NCBI GenBank assembly: GCA_024693455.1
Contig: JAILKW010000286.1
Coordinates: forward strand, 1 to 33,997
Source of the DNA: Lachnospiraceae bacterium
GTDB taxonomy: Bacteria > Bacillota > Clostridia > Lachnospirales > Lachnospiraceae
Direction: 5' to 3'
Length of the DNA: 33,997 bases
A program made the position numbers and the translations under genes. Of this stretch, positions 19,064 to 28,360 are shown one piece after another (within the stretch, counting starts at the first letter, position 1; each line of letters starts with the position of its first letter). The notes under the pieces were generated by a model. The model did not search any database and was not told the origin of the DNA. It saw only the letters and a program-made list of their open reading frames with translations.

Positions 19064-19733
19064 AATTTCCCTCCTGTCCTGTCATAATTGCTATTTCAAG
19101 GTTTCCGTTTTTACATCTGAGTGAATCGATAAATTCCTTTTCTTTGGTTACGTCCTTCATGCATATTGAGTAGGATATTTTAAAAAGGCTTCCCATATTA
19201 CAGGTCTTTACGCCGAGCAGTTCGTGACGTGTTGTAAATTTATTCATATCTTCTTCAAAAATATCGGTATAGTTTAAATCTTCGGGAATTGTGATACGAA
19301 GAAGTTTTTCTCCTTTTTTGGATTCTCCGAGGTGGCTCGCCTGGAAGATCAGCATACAAACGCCTACCGTGATAGCAAAAAGTGCTGCGTATCCCAAATA
19401 TCCCATTCCGCAGATAAGACCTGCGACCATTGCCATGAAGATGGCTGATATCTCTTTGGCGGTTCCGGGAACTGATCTGAATCTTACCAGTGAGAAGGCA
19501 CCTGCTACAGCAACTCCGGCGCCTACATTTCCGTTTACCATGATGATGACTGCTGCCACCATGGCGGGTAACAGGAAAAGAGTCATCATAAATCCTTTTG
19601 TAAATCTGCTCCGAAATGAATATGCTGCTGAGAAGAATGCTCCGATAAGAAGTCCTCCCACCAGGCAGATTATAAATTGCTGCCATCCTAACGTTGTAGT
19701 TTCATTGAATACACTTTCGAATATTGTGTTCAT
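19053..19733 (-). CDS. DUF4956-family membrane protein
   Basis: 'GGLLIGAFFSAAYSFRSRFTKGFMMTLFLLPAMVAAVIIMVNGNVGAGVAVAGAFSLVRFRSVPGTAKEISAIF'. ATG at 19733 has RBS AGGAGGAG; the ORF-track start at 19766 is likely too far upstream. Confidence 0.88.
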   Translation of the reverse strand: MNTIFESVFNETTTLGWQQFIICLVGGLLIGAFFSAAYSFRSRFTKGFMMTLFLLPAMVAAVIIMVNGNVGAGVAVAGAFSLVRFRSVPGTAKEISAIFMAMVAGLICGMGYLGYAALFAITVGVCMLIFQASHLGESKKGEKLLRITIPEDLNYTDIFEEDMNKFTTRHELLGVKTCNMGSLFKISYSICMKDVTKEKEFIDSLRCKNGNLEIAIMTGQEGNYEL

Positions 19734-19806
19734 CTTTATCTCCTCCTTTGTTGTTTGTGATGTCAATATAACAATGAAACCTTAAAGATAATTTAAAAAA
19801 ATAAAG

Positions 19807-19836
19807 TTCACAGATTGAACACATATTTAGTATAAT
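19807..19836 (+). promoter_or_regulatory. Possible promoter for YitT-family gene
   Basis: TTCACA - 18 nt - TATAAT, 61 nt upstream of the ATG at 19897. Confidence 0.5.
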
Positions 19837-19896
19837 GGAAGATGTGGCGGTGAGTTTAACCCAAAGATATTACAACGATCACTGTTCGGAGGTAAG

Positions 19897-20829
19897 ATGA
19901 GAAGACGGCTTATTAAAAAGCTAAGACTTAAAGACGTGCTTACTATTTTTATAGGTAGCATGATAATGACTATAGCATTAAAATATATTTTGGATCCTGC
20001 GGGACTTGTTACGGGAGGAGTATCGGGTCTTGCGATAGTGATCAAAACATTGGGCGCCAGGGCGGGGATCAACATTCCCCTCTGGGTCAGCAACGTGGTA
20101 TTTAATGTACCGATATTTCTTTTCGCATTAAAAACGGAAGGTTTTAGGGGAATACTTCGAACCGGGCTTTGCTGGGTTCTGATGTCCGTGGAACTGGCGG
20201 TTATGCCCAACTGGGTGATCCCCACCGAAGATCTGCTTTTGGTTTCGATATACGGAGGAATACTTTTCGGAGCTTCCACGGGTATTTTGCTTTCCGTAAG
20301 GGCAACAAGCGGCGGAACCGATATGCTGGCCAATTCCATTATCCACTATGCTGCGGGAAAGCAGGTGGCAAGGGGAGAAGGCGGCGCTTTTGATTCCTTT
20401 ACCAAGAGATTTAAGCAGATAAGCTATGGCAGGCTCATAGCCATCTTAGACGGGATCATCGTGGTTATAGGTGCTCTTGTATTTGATATCGAAAGAACCT
20501 TATTTGCGATCATTTCCATATTTATAATGGGTAAGGTTACTGATCTTATCGTTAATCGGGGTAAGGATGCAAGAATGGTCCTTATCGTTTCGGAAAAGAG
20601 CAATGAGATAGCAGAAGCCGTAATGAGGGATATGGACAGGGGAGTTACATCTCTTCATGCCACGGGAATGTATAAAAACGTAGACCGGGATGTTCTTATG
20701 TGTATCTGCAGCCGGCGTGATATAGTGGACATAAAGGATATTGTAAGTGAATTTGATAAGGGAGCCTTCTTTGTGATAGGTAATGTGAATGAGGTTATGG
20801 GAGAAGGCTTTATAGAAAACTGGTCATAA
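19897..20829 (+). CDS. YitT family (DUF161/DUF2179) membrane protein
   Basis: 'YILDPAGLVTGGVSGLAIVIKTL', 'ATSGGTDMLANSI', C-terminal DUF2179-like 'GVTSLHATGMYKNVDRDVLMCICSRRDIVDIKDIVSEFDKGAFFVIGNVNEVMGEGF'. Confidence 0.9.
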   Translation: MRRRLIKKLRLKDVLTIFIGSMIMTIALKYILDPAGLVTGGVSGLAIVIKTLGARAGINIPLWVSNVVFNVPIFLFALKTEGFRGILRTGLCWVLMSVELAVMPNWVIPTEDLLLVSIYGGILFGASTGILLSVRATSGGTDMLANSIIHYAAGKQVARGEGGAFDSFTKRFKQISYGRLIAILDGIIVVIGALVFDIERTLFAIISIFIMGKVTDLIVNRGKDARMVLIVSEKSNEIAEAVMRDMDRGVTSLHATGMYKNVDRDVLMCICSRRDIVDIKDIVSEFDKGAFFVIGNVNEVMGEGFIENWS

Positions 20830-20855
20830 GCAACTGACGATTACGAAGGAGTGTT

Positions 20856-21566
20856 ATGCTTAGATTAGCGATCGTAGATGATGATGAAAGGTACAGAAAC
20901 GAAATAAAGGGAATGCTTCTGGAGTATGAGAAGGAGTATGGAGAGTCTTTTCAGATCACGGAATACAGTGACGGAGATGAGCTTGTTGAGAACTATAAGT
21001 CAGATTTCGATATTATCCTTTTGGATGTTGAGATGAGATTTATGGACGGAATGAGCGCTGCAGAAGAGATAAGAAAAGTGGATTCCGACGTTATCCTCGT
21101 TTTCATAACCAATATGCCCCAGTATGCGATCAAGGGATACAGGGTGGATGCTCTTGATTATATCTTAAAGCCTCTTTCGTATTTTCCGTTTTCACAGACG
21201 ATAAAAAGAGCAATAGGAAGACGACATGTTTCGGATAAAAACTACATTATAATCAGCGTCAAAGGCGGTAAGCAGAAGGTAGATGCCGAAGAGATACGTT
21301 TCATAGAGGTAATTAATCACGATCTTATTATCCATACCATTAATGAAGATATCGAAACAAAGGGTTCTATAAGGGAGATGGACGAGAAACTAAAGGGTGA
21401 GAGCTTCTTTCAGTGCAATAAGGGGTATCTTATCAATCTTGCATTTGTGGACGGGCTCACGGGGAATGACGTCCGTATAGGTGACGATATTTTGCAGGTC
21501 AGTCGTTCCAAAAAGAAACCGCTTATAGATGCGCTCAATGATTATATGAGGGAAATGGGGCGATGA
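20856..21566 (+). CDS. LytTR-family response regulator
   Basis: REC 'RLAIVDDDERYRNEIK...FDIILLDVEMRFMDGMSAA...FITNMPQYAIKGYRVDALDYILKPL' plus LytTR domain 'EIRFIEVINHDLIIHTINEDIETKGSIREMDEKL...FFQCNKGYLINLAFV'. Confidence 0.93.
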   Translation: MLRLAIVDDDERYRNEIKGMLLEYEKEYGESFQITEYSDGDELVENYKSDFDIILLDVEMRFMDGMSAAEEIRKVDSDVILVFITNMPQYAIKGYRVDALDYILKPLSYFPFSQTIKRAIGRRHVSDKNYIIISVKGGKQKVDAEEIRFIEVINHDLIIHTINEDIETKGSIREMDEKLKGESFFQCNKGYLINLAFVDGLTGNDVRIGDDILQVSRSKKKPLIDALNDYMREMGR

Positions 21567-21567
21567 T

Positions 21568-22932
21568 ATGGAGATCGGTATAAGACAGGTTGAAGCTTTG
21601 GGGAATACTCCGGGACTTTGGTATGCTCTTTCATATTTCTTTTCCGTGATCGTATTTTTGTCCTCTAACAGGAAAAAGCAGGAAGGACTTAGCAGGCTCT
21701 TTCTTATAACGGGCGTAGGCCTGCTCATCGTTTTGTTCATGGTTATCACGGACGGGACGACAGGTGTATGGTTTGTTCCGATAATGCTTGGGGTGTTCAC
21801 ACTCCTTGTACTTATCTTTCATCTTGCAATGAAGGGCGGACTCGGAAAGGATATTTATTACGCTCTTCGTGCATTCATGCTCGGAGAATTTATGGCATCT
21901 TTGGGGTGGCAGTTATATTATTACGGAATCAATAATTCATCATTCAAGAATAATATCTATCATCAGGCTGCTGTTATGCTGCCTGCGATAGTGATAATAT
22001 TTGCCGTGGCATTTATAATGGAAAGACATCATAAGGGGGAAAACCATGATATGGATTTTAATAACCAGGTTGTGGGAGGAGCCCTTGCAATAGTTCTTTC
22101 GGTATATGTTTTCAGCAATCTTTCATATGTGGTTACGGGAACTCCGTTTACCACGGTCTACTCGCCGGAGCTTTTTTTGATAAGGACTGCTTCGGATTTT
22201 ATGGGTGTGATCCTTCTTTATGTTTATCATGAGCTTATGCAGCAGACAGCCGCAAGGCTCGAGGAGAGGACACTAAGGAATATGCTTGAGCTTCAATACA
22301 GTCAGTACAAACTTTCCGAAGAAAGCATAGCTCTTGTAAATCAAAAATATCATGATCTCAAGCATCAGATAGCTATGCTTAAGACAAGCATAAGTTCCAA
22401 AGACAGGGAAAATGGCACAGAATATCTGGATCAGATGCTTAATGAGATCAGGCAGTATGAGGCACAGTGGAGGACGGGTAATCAGGTCCTTGATACCATG
22501 CTTTCCGCGGAGGCAATGAAGTGTCAGGCTTCCGATATAGAGTTTACCTGCGTGGCAGATGGCAAGATACTTTCTTTTATGAGTCCGATGGATATTTCCG
22601 CCTTGTTTGGAAATGCGCTTGATAATGCCATAGAAAGCGCCGAGAGGATTTCCGAAAAAAGAGAAAGACTGATCTATCTTACGGTTGACAGACAAAGGGA
22701 TTTTGTCAGGATATATGTTGAAAACCGTTACGAGGGAGAGGTTAAGTTTAAACATCATCTGCCCCAGACAACAAAGAAGGATAAAAGTCTGCATGGATAC
22801 GGAGTTAAAAGTATGCAGCAGATAGCGGAAAAGTACGGAGGGTCGATACGCGCGGAAGCTGTCGACGGATGGTTTAAGCTTTCGATACTCATACCCATAC
22901 CCGAAAACAGCAGACAAATGAATAATAAATAG
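21568..22932 (+). CDS. GHKL-domain sensor histidine kinase (AgrC/NatK-like)
   Basis: N-terminal multi-TM region; H-box 'QKYHDLKHQIAMLKTSI'; 'SALFGNALDNAIESAERI'; 'LHGYGVKSMQQIAEKYGGSI'. Confidence 0.92.
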   Translation: MEIGIRQVEALGNTPGLWYALSYFFSVIVFLSSNRKKQEGLSRLFLITGVGLLIVLFMVITDGTTGVWFVPIMLGVFTLLVLIFHLAMKGGLGKDIYYALRAFMLGEFMASLGWQLYYYGINNSSFKNNIYHQAAVMLPAIVIIFAVAFIMERHHKGENHDMDFNNQVVGGALAIVLSVYVFSNLSYVVTGTPFTTVYSPELFLIRTASDFMGVILLYVYHELMQQTAARLEERTLRNMLELQYSQYKLSEESIALVNQKYHDLKHQIAMLKTSISSKDRENGTEYLDQMLNEIRQYEAQWRTGNQVLDTMLSAEAMKCQASDIEFTCVADGKILSFMSPMDISALFGNALDNAIESAERISEKRERLIYLTVDRQRDFVRIYVENRYEGEVKFKHHLPQTTKKDKSLHGYGVKSMQQIAEKYGGSIRAEAVDGWFKLSILIPIPENSRQMNNK

Positions 22933-22947
22933 ATTTTCAGTTTACGC

Positions 22948-22993
22948 AAAAAAAACGACCGTTCACGAAACAAACGTGAACGGTTCTTTTTTT
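22948..22993. terminator. Intrinsic, probably bidirectional, terminator hairpin
   Basis: A-run, ACCGTTCACG-AAACAAA-CGTGAACGGT (perfect 10-bp stem, 22958-22984), then TCTTTTTTT. Confidence 0.8.
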
Positions 22994-23028
22994 GTGATAG
23001 TATTACGCTAAAGATAAGGAGGAAAGTT

Positions 23029-24735
23029 ATGAAAAACACAGCAACAAAGAAAAGTTTTTTTGACAAATTGCCGCCGAGTATGATCAAAAAGTCTGAGGTG
23101 ACGATTTTTCCGGAGGGGGCTCTTGGGTATCTGGTAGGACCTACGTTAGCACTTCTTGCCAATTCGATACTTTCGAATTACTTCAATGCCTACATGTCAA
23201 ACGTACTTAATATCAACGCATGGGCATCGGCATTTTTCACATCACTGCCGGTTATATCCGTTATCTTCGTTGTTCTCGGAAATATAATCGTGGGACGCCT
23301 TATGGATAACAACACATCAAGGGCAGGAAAAGCCAGACCGCTTCTTTTGATAAGTGTACCGATCAGCCTTCTGGCTCTCGTGATACTTTTCATAATAAGT
23401 CCGTTCGTAACGGATACGGTCAATACAAATCATCAGATCATGGCGCTTGTGTGTATAGCGATAGGTTATAATCTTTGGTTTGCGATAGCATATCCCATGT
23501 ACTATACACCCCATGCTTCACTGGTAAACCTTTCGACAAGGAATTCAAAGGACAGATCACTGCTTGCGACCATATCAAATGCTACTGCGCTTGCAGCCAT
23601 GGGACTTACAAGTATGATCCTTCCGTTTTTCCTCCGTCTCCTCTTTGTATATGATATGAGCGGAAAAGGAACACCCGTAACAAATGATGCGGGAGTTGTT
23701 GAATACTATACGGATGAGACCGGAGCCGTACTTTATGATGCACAGGCTTCGTACGAGCACTGGAAAATATTTGTTATAGCGCTTGTTATAATCACTGTTA
23801 TCGGTGCGCTGATCGAGTATTTCTTCACCAGAGAAAGAGTTACCGAGGAAAGTCAGGGAGAGGGTGCAGCACCCAAAAAGGCTCTTCCCATAGGTGAGCA
23901 GGTAAAGATCTGCTTCTCGGATAAATTCTGGATAATAATGATGATCTTCTTCTTTCTCTATCAGCTTGGAGGAATGATGAAGAATGTATCACAGCTGTAT
24001 TTTTGTCAGGCAATGTTTCCCGATTCATTCGGAAACTACACTACGGCAAACGGCGGAACACTTCAGGGAATGCTTTCAATAATAGGTGCAGTTCCCACGG
24101 CGATAGGAATGGTTGTTGCATGGCCTCTTTCCAATAAGATAGGTAAGGGCAAGGCAATCCTCACGGGAGCCGTACTTGCGGTAGCAGGCGGAGTTTTGGG
24201 AATGCTCTTCCCCACAAACTTCCCCATAGTGGTTGCTTCCTTTGTAATAAAGGCTCTTGGCTCCACACCTGCCATGTACTTATCTCTTGCACTTCTTGCT
24301 GATATTTTGGATCATCAGGAAGCACTTCACGGAGCAAGAACAGACGGATTTACAATGACAATATACGGAGCGATCATGGCGGGAATGACCGGAATCGCTA
24401 CGGGAATCATGAACACGGTACTTTCAGGGCTTGAATATTCAACAAGCAATATTTCATCCGAAGCGATAAGAAGCGCAATGCCCTGGATATTTATCGGAGC
24501 AGAGACCGTATTCTATGCGATCATTTTTGCAACATTCATTTTCATGAAGGTAGAAAAGTTTGGCGAGCTTGATCACAGAGCAATAGTTAAAGATCAGAAA
24601 GCAGCAGCGGAAAAGGAAGGCAGAACCTATGTTATGCCTGAAGGAATGAAGCTTAATGAAGATGAAGTTATAGATGAAAAGACAGTTAAGGAATTTAATG
24701 AGCTAAGAAAAGCAAACGGTAAATCACCTTTGTAA
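23029..24735 (+). CDS. Glycoside-pentoside-hexuronide (GPH)/MelB-type MFS sugar transporter
   Basis: 12-TM-like protein; 'PEGALGYLVGPTLALLANSILSNYFNAYMSNVLNI', 'GRLMDNNTSRAGKARPLLLISVP', 'LLADILDHQEALHGARTDGFTMTIYGAIMAG'; RBS AAGGAGG. Confidence 0.88.
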   Translation: MKNTATKKSFFDKLPPSMIKKSEVTIFPEGALGYLVGPTLALLANSILSNYFNAYMSNVLNINAWASAFFTSLPVISVIFVVLGNIIVGRLMDNNTSRAGKARPLLLISVPISLLALVILFIISPFVTDTVNTNHQIMALVCIAIGYNLWFAIAYPMYYTPHASLVNLSTRNSKDRSLLATISNATALAAMGLTSMILPFFLRLLFVYDMSGKGTPVTNDAGVVEYYTDETGAVLYDAQASYEHWKIFVIALVIITVIGALIEYFFTRERVTEESQGEGAAPKKALPIGEQVKICFSDKFWIIMMIFFFLYQLGGMMKNVSQLYFCQAMFPDSFGNYTTANGGTLQGMLSIIGAVPTAIGMVVAWPLSNKIGKGKAILTGAVLAVAGGVLGMLFPTNFPIVVASFVIKALGSTPAMYLSLALLADILDHQEALHGARTDGFTMTIYGAIMAGMTGIATGIMNTVLSGLEYSTSNISSEAIRSAMPWIFIGAETVFYAIIFATFIFMKVEKFGELDHRAIVKDQKAAAEKEGRTYVMPEGMKLNEDEVIDEKTVKEFNELRKANGKSPL

Positions 24736-24754
24736 GAAATAGGAGGAAAGAGTA

Positions 24755-27700
24755 ATGGCAAACAAAAGAAAAAGCCAGAGATTATGGAGAGGACTGGCAT
24801 CACTGACAGCTTCGGTCACAGCGCTTGCGTTTGTGGGAACGGGAATGGTAAATTCCTTCAGAACCGATATTGACAAGTTTTTAGGTACATCCAGCACCAG
24901 ACTGGTAACCGATGAAGAGGATGAGGGCGAAAAATATCTCTACACCTCTGATTATGCCAGTACCACGGAGCTCGTTCAGGGAATAGCGGATCTCGGAGAG
25001 CGTATGCAGGAGGAAGGAACCGTTCTTCTGAAAAATGAAAATGGTGCGCTTCCATTAACGGAAGATGAAAAGAGTAAGGTTTCACTTCTTGGATTTTCAA
25101 GCTATTATCCCGTACAGGGCGGAGATATGGGTTCATCTCTTACACCCAATTCCGGAACGGATGCGGATACTGTGGATTTTGTCGGAGCTCTTGATGCAAA
25201 AGGCTTTAAGATAAATAAAGACCTTAAGGATTTATATGCAGCACTGCTCCCTAACTTCCAGACAGAAATTGATAACTGGGGAAATGTAAGCCTTGTAAAC
25301 AGCATTACAGCTCCCATGATAGGAACACCCTTTACAAGCAAAGAGCCTTCACAGTCAATGCTTTCGGGAGAGAATGCAAACTGGAAAGACACTCTTAAAT
25401 CAAATAACGTGCTTATCGTTACAATAGCTCGTGCAGCAGGTGAGAACCGTAACTACATGCCGGGTGAAGCGGGAGTCGATCCTGCTCAGAAGCTTAACCA
25501 GACAGATCCTTTGGGACTTTCGGATGATGAAAGAGATCTTTTAAAGGCTGCTGCAGAGGCCAAGAAGGCAAACGGCGGAAAGCTCATAGTTCTTCTTAAT
25601 AACGCAAGTACACTTGAGGTACAGGAGATAGAGGATAATGCTGATGTTGATTCTATCCTTGAGATCGGACTTCCCGGCGGATACGGCTTCTACGGTGTTT
25701 GCGATGTTCTTTCAGGCGAGGTTAATCCTTCGGGACATCTTTCTGATACCTATGCGGTAAAGAATTCACTTTCACCCGCAGCACAAAATTACGGCTTCTA
25801 TGCATGGACAAATGCCGATGATGCAAATTATATCAATTCCGAGCAGATCGAGGCAGAAGGCATTTACAAGGGATATAAGTATTATGAGACCCGTTATGCC
25901 GATACTGTTCTCGGACAGGGAAATGCGGACTCAAAGAAGGGATCGATCAAGGGCGCATGGAATTATGATAACGAAGTAACATATCCTTTTGGATACGGAC
26001 TTTCATATACAACATTTGAGCAGAAGCTTACTTCAGTAAATGTTGATCTTACTGCAAAGACGGTTACAGCTACGGTTGAGGTTAAAAATACAGGTGAAGT
26101 AGCAGGTAAGGATGCGGTTCAGCTTTATGTTTCCGTTCCTTATACGGATTATGACAAAGAAAATCATGTTGAAAAAGCAGCAATACAGCTTCTTGATTAT
26201 TCAAAGACGGGAGTTATTGAGCCCGGAGCATCCGAAACAGTAACAATAACAGCAGATGCACAGTATATGGCAAGCTGGGACAGCCTTGCGGATAACGCAA
26301 AGGGAACAAAGGGAACTTATATCCTGGATGCCGGTGATTATTACTTCACGGTAGGAAACGGATCACATGAGGCAGTCAACAATGTACTTGCAGCTGCAGG
26401 ACAGAGCACTGACGGAGATGCAAAAAATGTTCAGACATGGAATCTCGGAGCGCTTGATAACCTTACTTTTGCTGAGACAAAGAACGGTACAAAAGTTGAA
26501 AATCAGCTCGTTGACATGGACTACAATTATTGGGAAGAAGGCACTGTAACCTATCTTTCAAGAAGCGACTGGGACGGAACATGGCCTGTAACATATGAAA
26601 ACCTTACAGCCAACGATAAGATGATGGAATATCTTGATAATGATATCTACGAGATAACCTCGGATAACGGAGAACTTCCCACTTTTGGAGCACAAAACGG
26701 ACTTACACTTGCGGATCTTAAGGGAGTTATCGATCTTACTGATGAAAGATGGTCACAGCTCATGGATCAGATCACACTTGAAGAATGTCTTATCAGAACA
26801 GGCTTCGGTGGTACATCCACAAAGGCTATAGATTCGATCTCATCACCCGAGGCAGTACAGAACGACGGTCCTAACGGAATCTATTCATATCCTCTCGGAC
26901 AGTACGCAAACAAGGATAAGGAAAGCGGAGATCCTTGCGCTATAGACGAAAAAGATAAGAATGCAGGTTATATGTGCGGTGTTATGGCAAATGAGACAGT
27001 TATTGCAGCTACATTTAACAAAGAGCTTGTACATGAGTATGGTGTAACAATGGGTAACTACTCACTTTGGGCTAACCTTCCTATCTACTGGGGAGCATCG
27101 GCAAACATCCACAGGCTCCCTTACAATGCACGTAACCATGAGTATTATTCTGAGGATCCCATGCTTTCAGCAGGAATGGCAGCAGAATTTGTTTCAGGCG
27201 GAAAAGAAAAGGGACTTATAGTAGCGATCAAACATTTTGCTTTCAACGATACAGAGATAAACCGTTCGGGTATTGCAACATTTATGACTGAGCAGGCAGC
27301 AAGAGAAGGAGAACTCCGTTGCTATCAGAAGTCGGTAGAAGACGTGGGAACACTTGGTGTAATGACAAGCTACAACCGCGTGGGCGTTATTGCAGACAAC
27401 GCTCATACAGGACTTCTTACCAATATACTCCGTGGTGAGTGGGGCTTTAAGGGTCTTATGTCAGAGGACTTTATCATGGATCCCAACTATGTTCACCTTA
27501 AGGAAGCCGTTGTAAACGGAGTTACAATGAGCTGTAATACCGGTGATAACACAATGCAGGCAGTCAGCGAAAAGTATCCTTACTGGACAGTTAAGAATGT
27601 AGAAAAGGATGCGGTTCTTACAAATGCACTTAAGCAGGTTATGACCTATCAGGCTTATGCACTTGCAAATTCAAACGCAATGGACGGATATTCTTCATCC

Positions 27701-27826
27701 ACACATCTTGAAAAAGTTAATACATGGTATGATAATTTATTCATGGCACTTAAGGTGATATTTGCACTTCTTACATTACTCAACTTAGTTATGTATGTAA
27801 GAGCTACAAATAAAAAGGAAGCATAA
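24755..27826 (+). CDS. Domain-permuted glycoside hydrolase family 3 (beta-glucosidase type) with N- and C-terminal TM anchors
   Basis: GH3_C-like region first ('EEGTVLLKNENGALPL', 'GLPGGYGFYGVCDVLSGEVNPSGHLSDTY', 'YPFGYGLSYTTFE'), then Fn3-like, then TIM barrel ('DGPNGI', 'KHFAFNDTEINR', 'GFKGLMSEDFIMDPNY'). N-term hydrophobic segment and C-term 'ALKVIFALLTLLNLVMYVRA'. Confidence 0.9.
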   Translation: MANKRKSQRLWRGLASLTASVTALAFVGTGMVNSFRTDIDKFLGTSSTRLVTDEEDEGEKYLYTSDYASTTELVQGIADLGERMQEEGTVLLKNENGALPLTEDEKSKVSLLGFSSYYPVQGGDMGSSLTPNSGTDADTVDFVGALDAKGFKINKDLKDLYAALLPNFQTEIDNWGNVSLVNSITAPMIGTPFTSKEPSQSMLSGENANWKDTLKSNNVLIVTIARAAGENRNYMPGEAGVDPAQKLNQTDPLGLSDDERDLLKAAAEAKKANGGKLIVLLNNASTLEVQEIEDNADVDSILEIGLPGGYGFYGVCDVLSGEVNPSGHLSDTYAVKNSLSPAAQNYGFYAWTNADDANYINSEQIEAEGIYKGYKYYETRYADTVLGQGNADSKKGSIKGAWNYDNEVTYPFGYGLSYTTFEQKLTSVNVDLTAKTVTATVEVKNTGEVAGKDAVQLYVSVPYTDYDKENHVEKAAIQLLDYSKTGVIEPGASETVTITADAQYMASWDSLADNAKGTKGTYILDAGDYYFTVGNGSHEAVNNVLAAAGQSTDGDAKNVQTWNLGALDNLTFAETKNGTKVENQLVDMDYNYWEEGTVTYLSRSDWDGTWPVTYENLTANDKMMEYLDNDIYEITSDNGELPTFGAQNGLTLADLKGVIDLTDERWSQLMDQITLEECLIRTGFGGTSTKAIDSISSPEAVQNDGPNGIYSYPLGQYANKDKESGDPCAIDEKDKNAGYMCGVMANETVIAATFNKELVHEYGVTMGNYSLWANLPIYWGASANIHRLPYNARNHEYYSEDPMLSAGMAAEFVSGGKEKGLIVAIKHFAFNDTEINRSGIATFMTEQAAREGELRCYQKSVEDVGTLGVMTSYNRVGVIADNAHTGLLTNILRGEWGFKGLMSEDFIMDPNYVHLKEAVVNGVTMSCNTGDNTMQAVSEKYPYWTVKNVEKDAVLTNALKQVMTYQAYALANSNAMDGYSSSTHLEKVNTWYDNLFMALKVIFALLTLLNLVMYVRATNKKEA

Positions 27827-27841
27827 TAGGGAGGAAAAGTT

Positions 27842-28270
27842 ATGTCACAAAGAAAAATTTCATTGGGGTTGATATTCACATGCATCTCTGCTGTGCTTGC
27901 CCTTTTAGGATGTATCTTCTACGTTATAAATACAAAAACAAATTATTTTGCCGGAAACGGCGTTAGCACACCGGTTATAGCATGTCTTGCGATAGCAATA
28001 GTTTGCATGGTCGTTTATGTGATAATAGGAATGAGAGGAACTCCCGTATGGGCAGACATTCTTCCGGTAGCTTCAAGCGCACTTCTTATTTCAGGGCTTA
28101 TGAATTTTGCTTCAGCCAGGATAAACGGAATTGCAGCAGTTATGACCTTCGAGAACAATGCACAGAATATGGCGGATCTTAAGAGCGCTATCATCGGAAT
28201 GGTACTCGTTGGAATAGCAGCGGTTGTCAGTATCATAGCAGCATTCTTTGATGTGACTGTTGAGAAATAA
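27842..28270 (+). CDS. Small four-TM membrane protein of unknown function
   Basis: 142 aa with four hydrophobic segments; RBS GGGAGG; starts 15 nt after the GH3 stop. Confidence 0.75.
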   Translation: MSQRKISLGLIFTCISAVLALLGCIFYVINTKTNYFAGNGVSTPVIACLAIAIVCMVVYVIIGMRGTPVWADILPVASSALLISGLMNFASARINGIAAVMTFENNAQNMADLKSAIIGMVLVGIAAVVSIIAAFFDVTVEK

Positions 28271-28283
28271 TAAGCAAATTAAG

Positions 28284-28318
28284 AGGCTGATGTGTCGGGA
28301 AGATACATCAGCCTTTTT
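28284..28318 (+). terminator. Intrinsic terminator
   Basis: AGGCTGATGT-N11-ACATCAGCCT perfect 10-bp stem followed by TTTT. Confidence 0.85.
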
Positions 28319-28360
28319 ACATATCTTGTGATATAATAACGCAAAGGAAAGACGGATGAG

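Noticed and set aside
19291-19785. 164-aa plus-strand ORF antisense to the DUF4956 gene
   Set aside because: Overlaps a well-supported family gene; no plausible RBS or domain.
22273-22917. 214-aa minus-strand ORF
   Set aside because: Antisense to the GHKL kinase, which has clear conserved motifs; no RBS-supported start and no recognisable domain. Treated as a shadow ORF.
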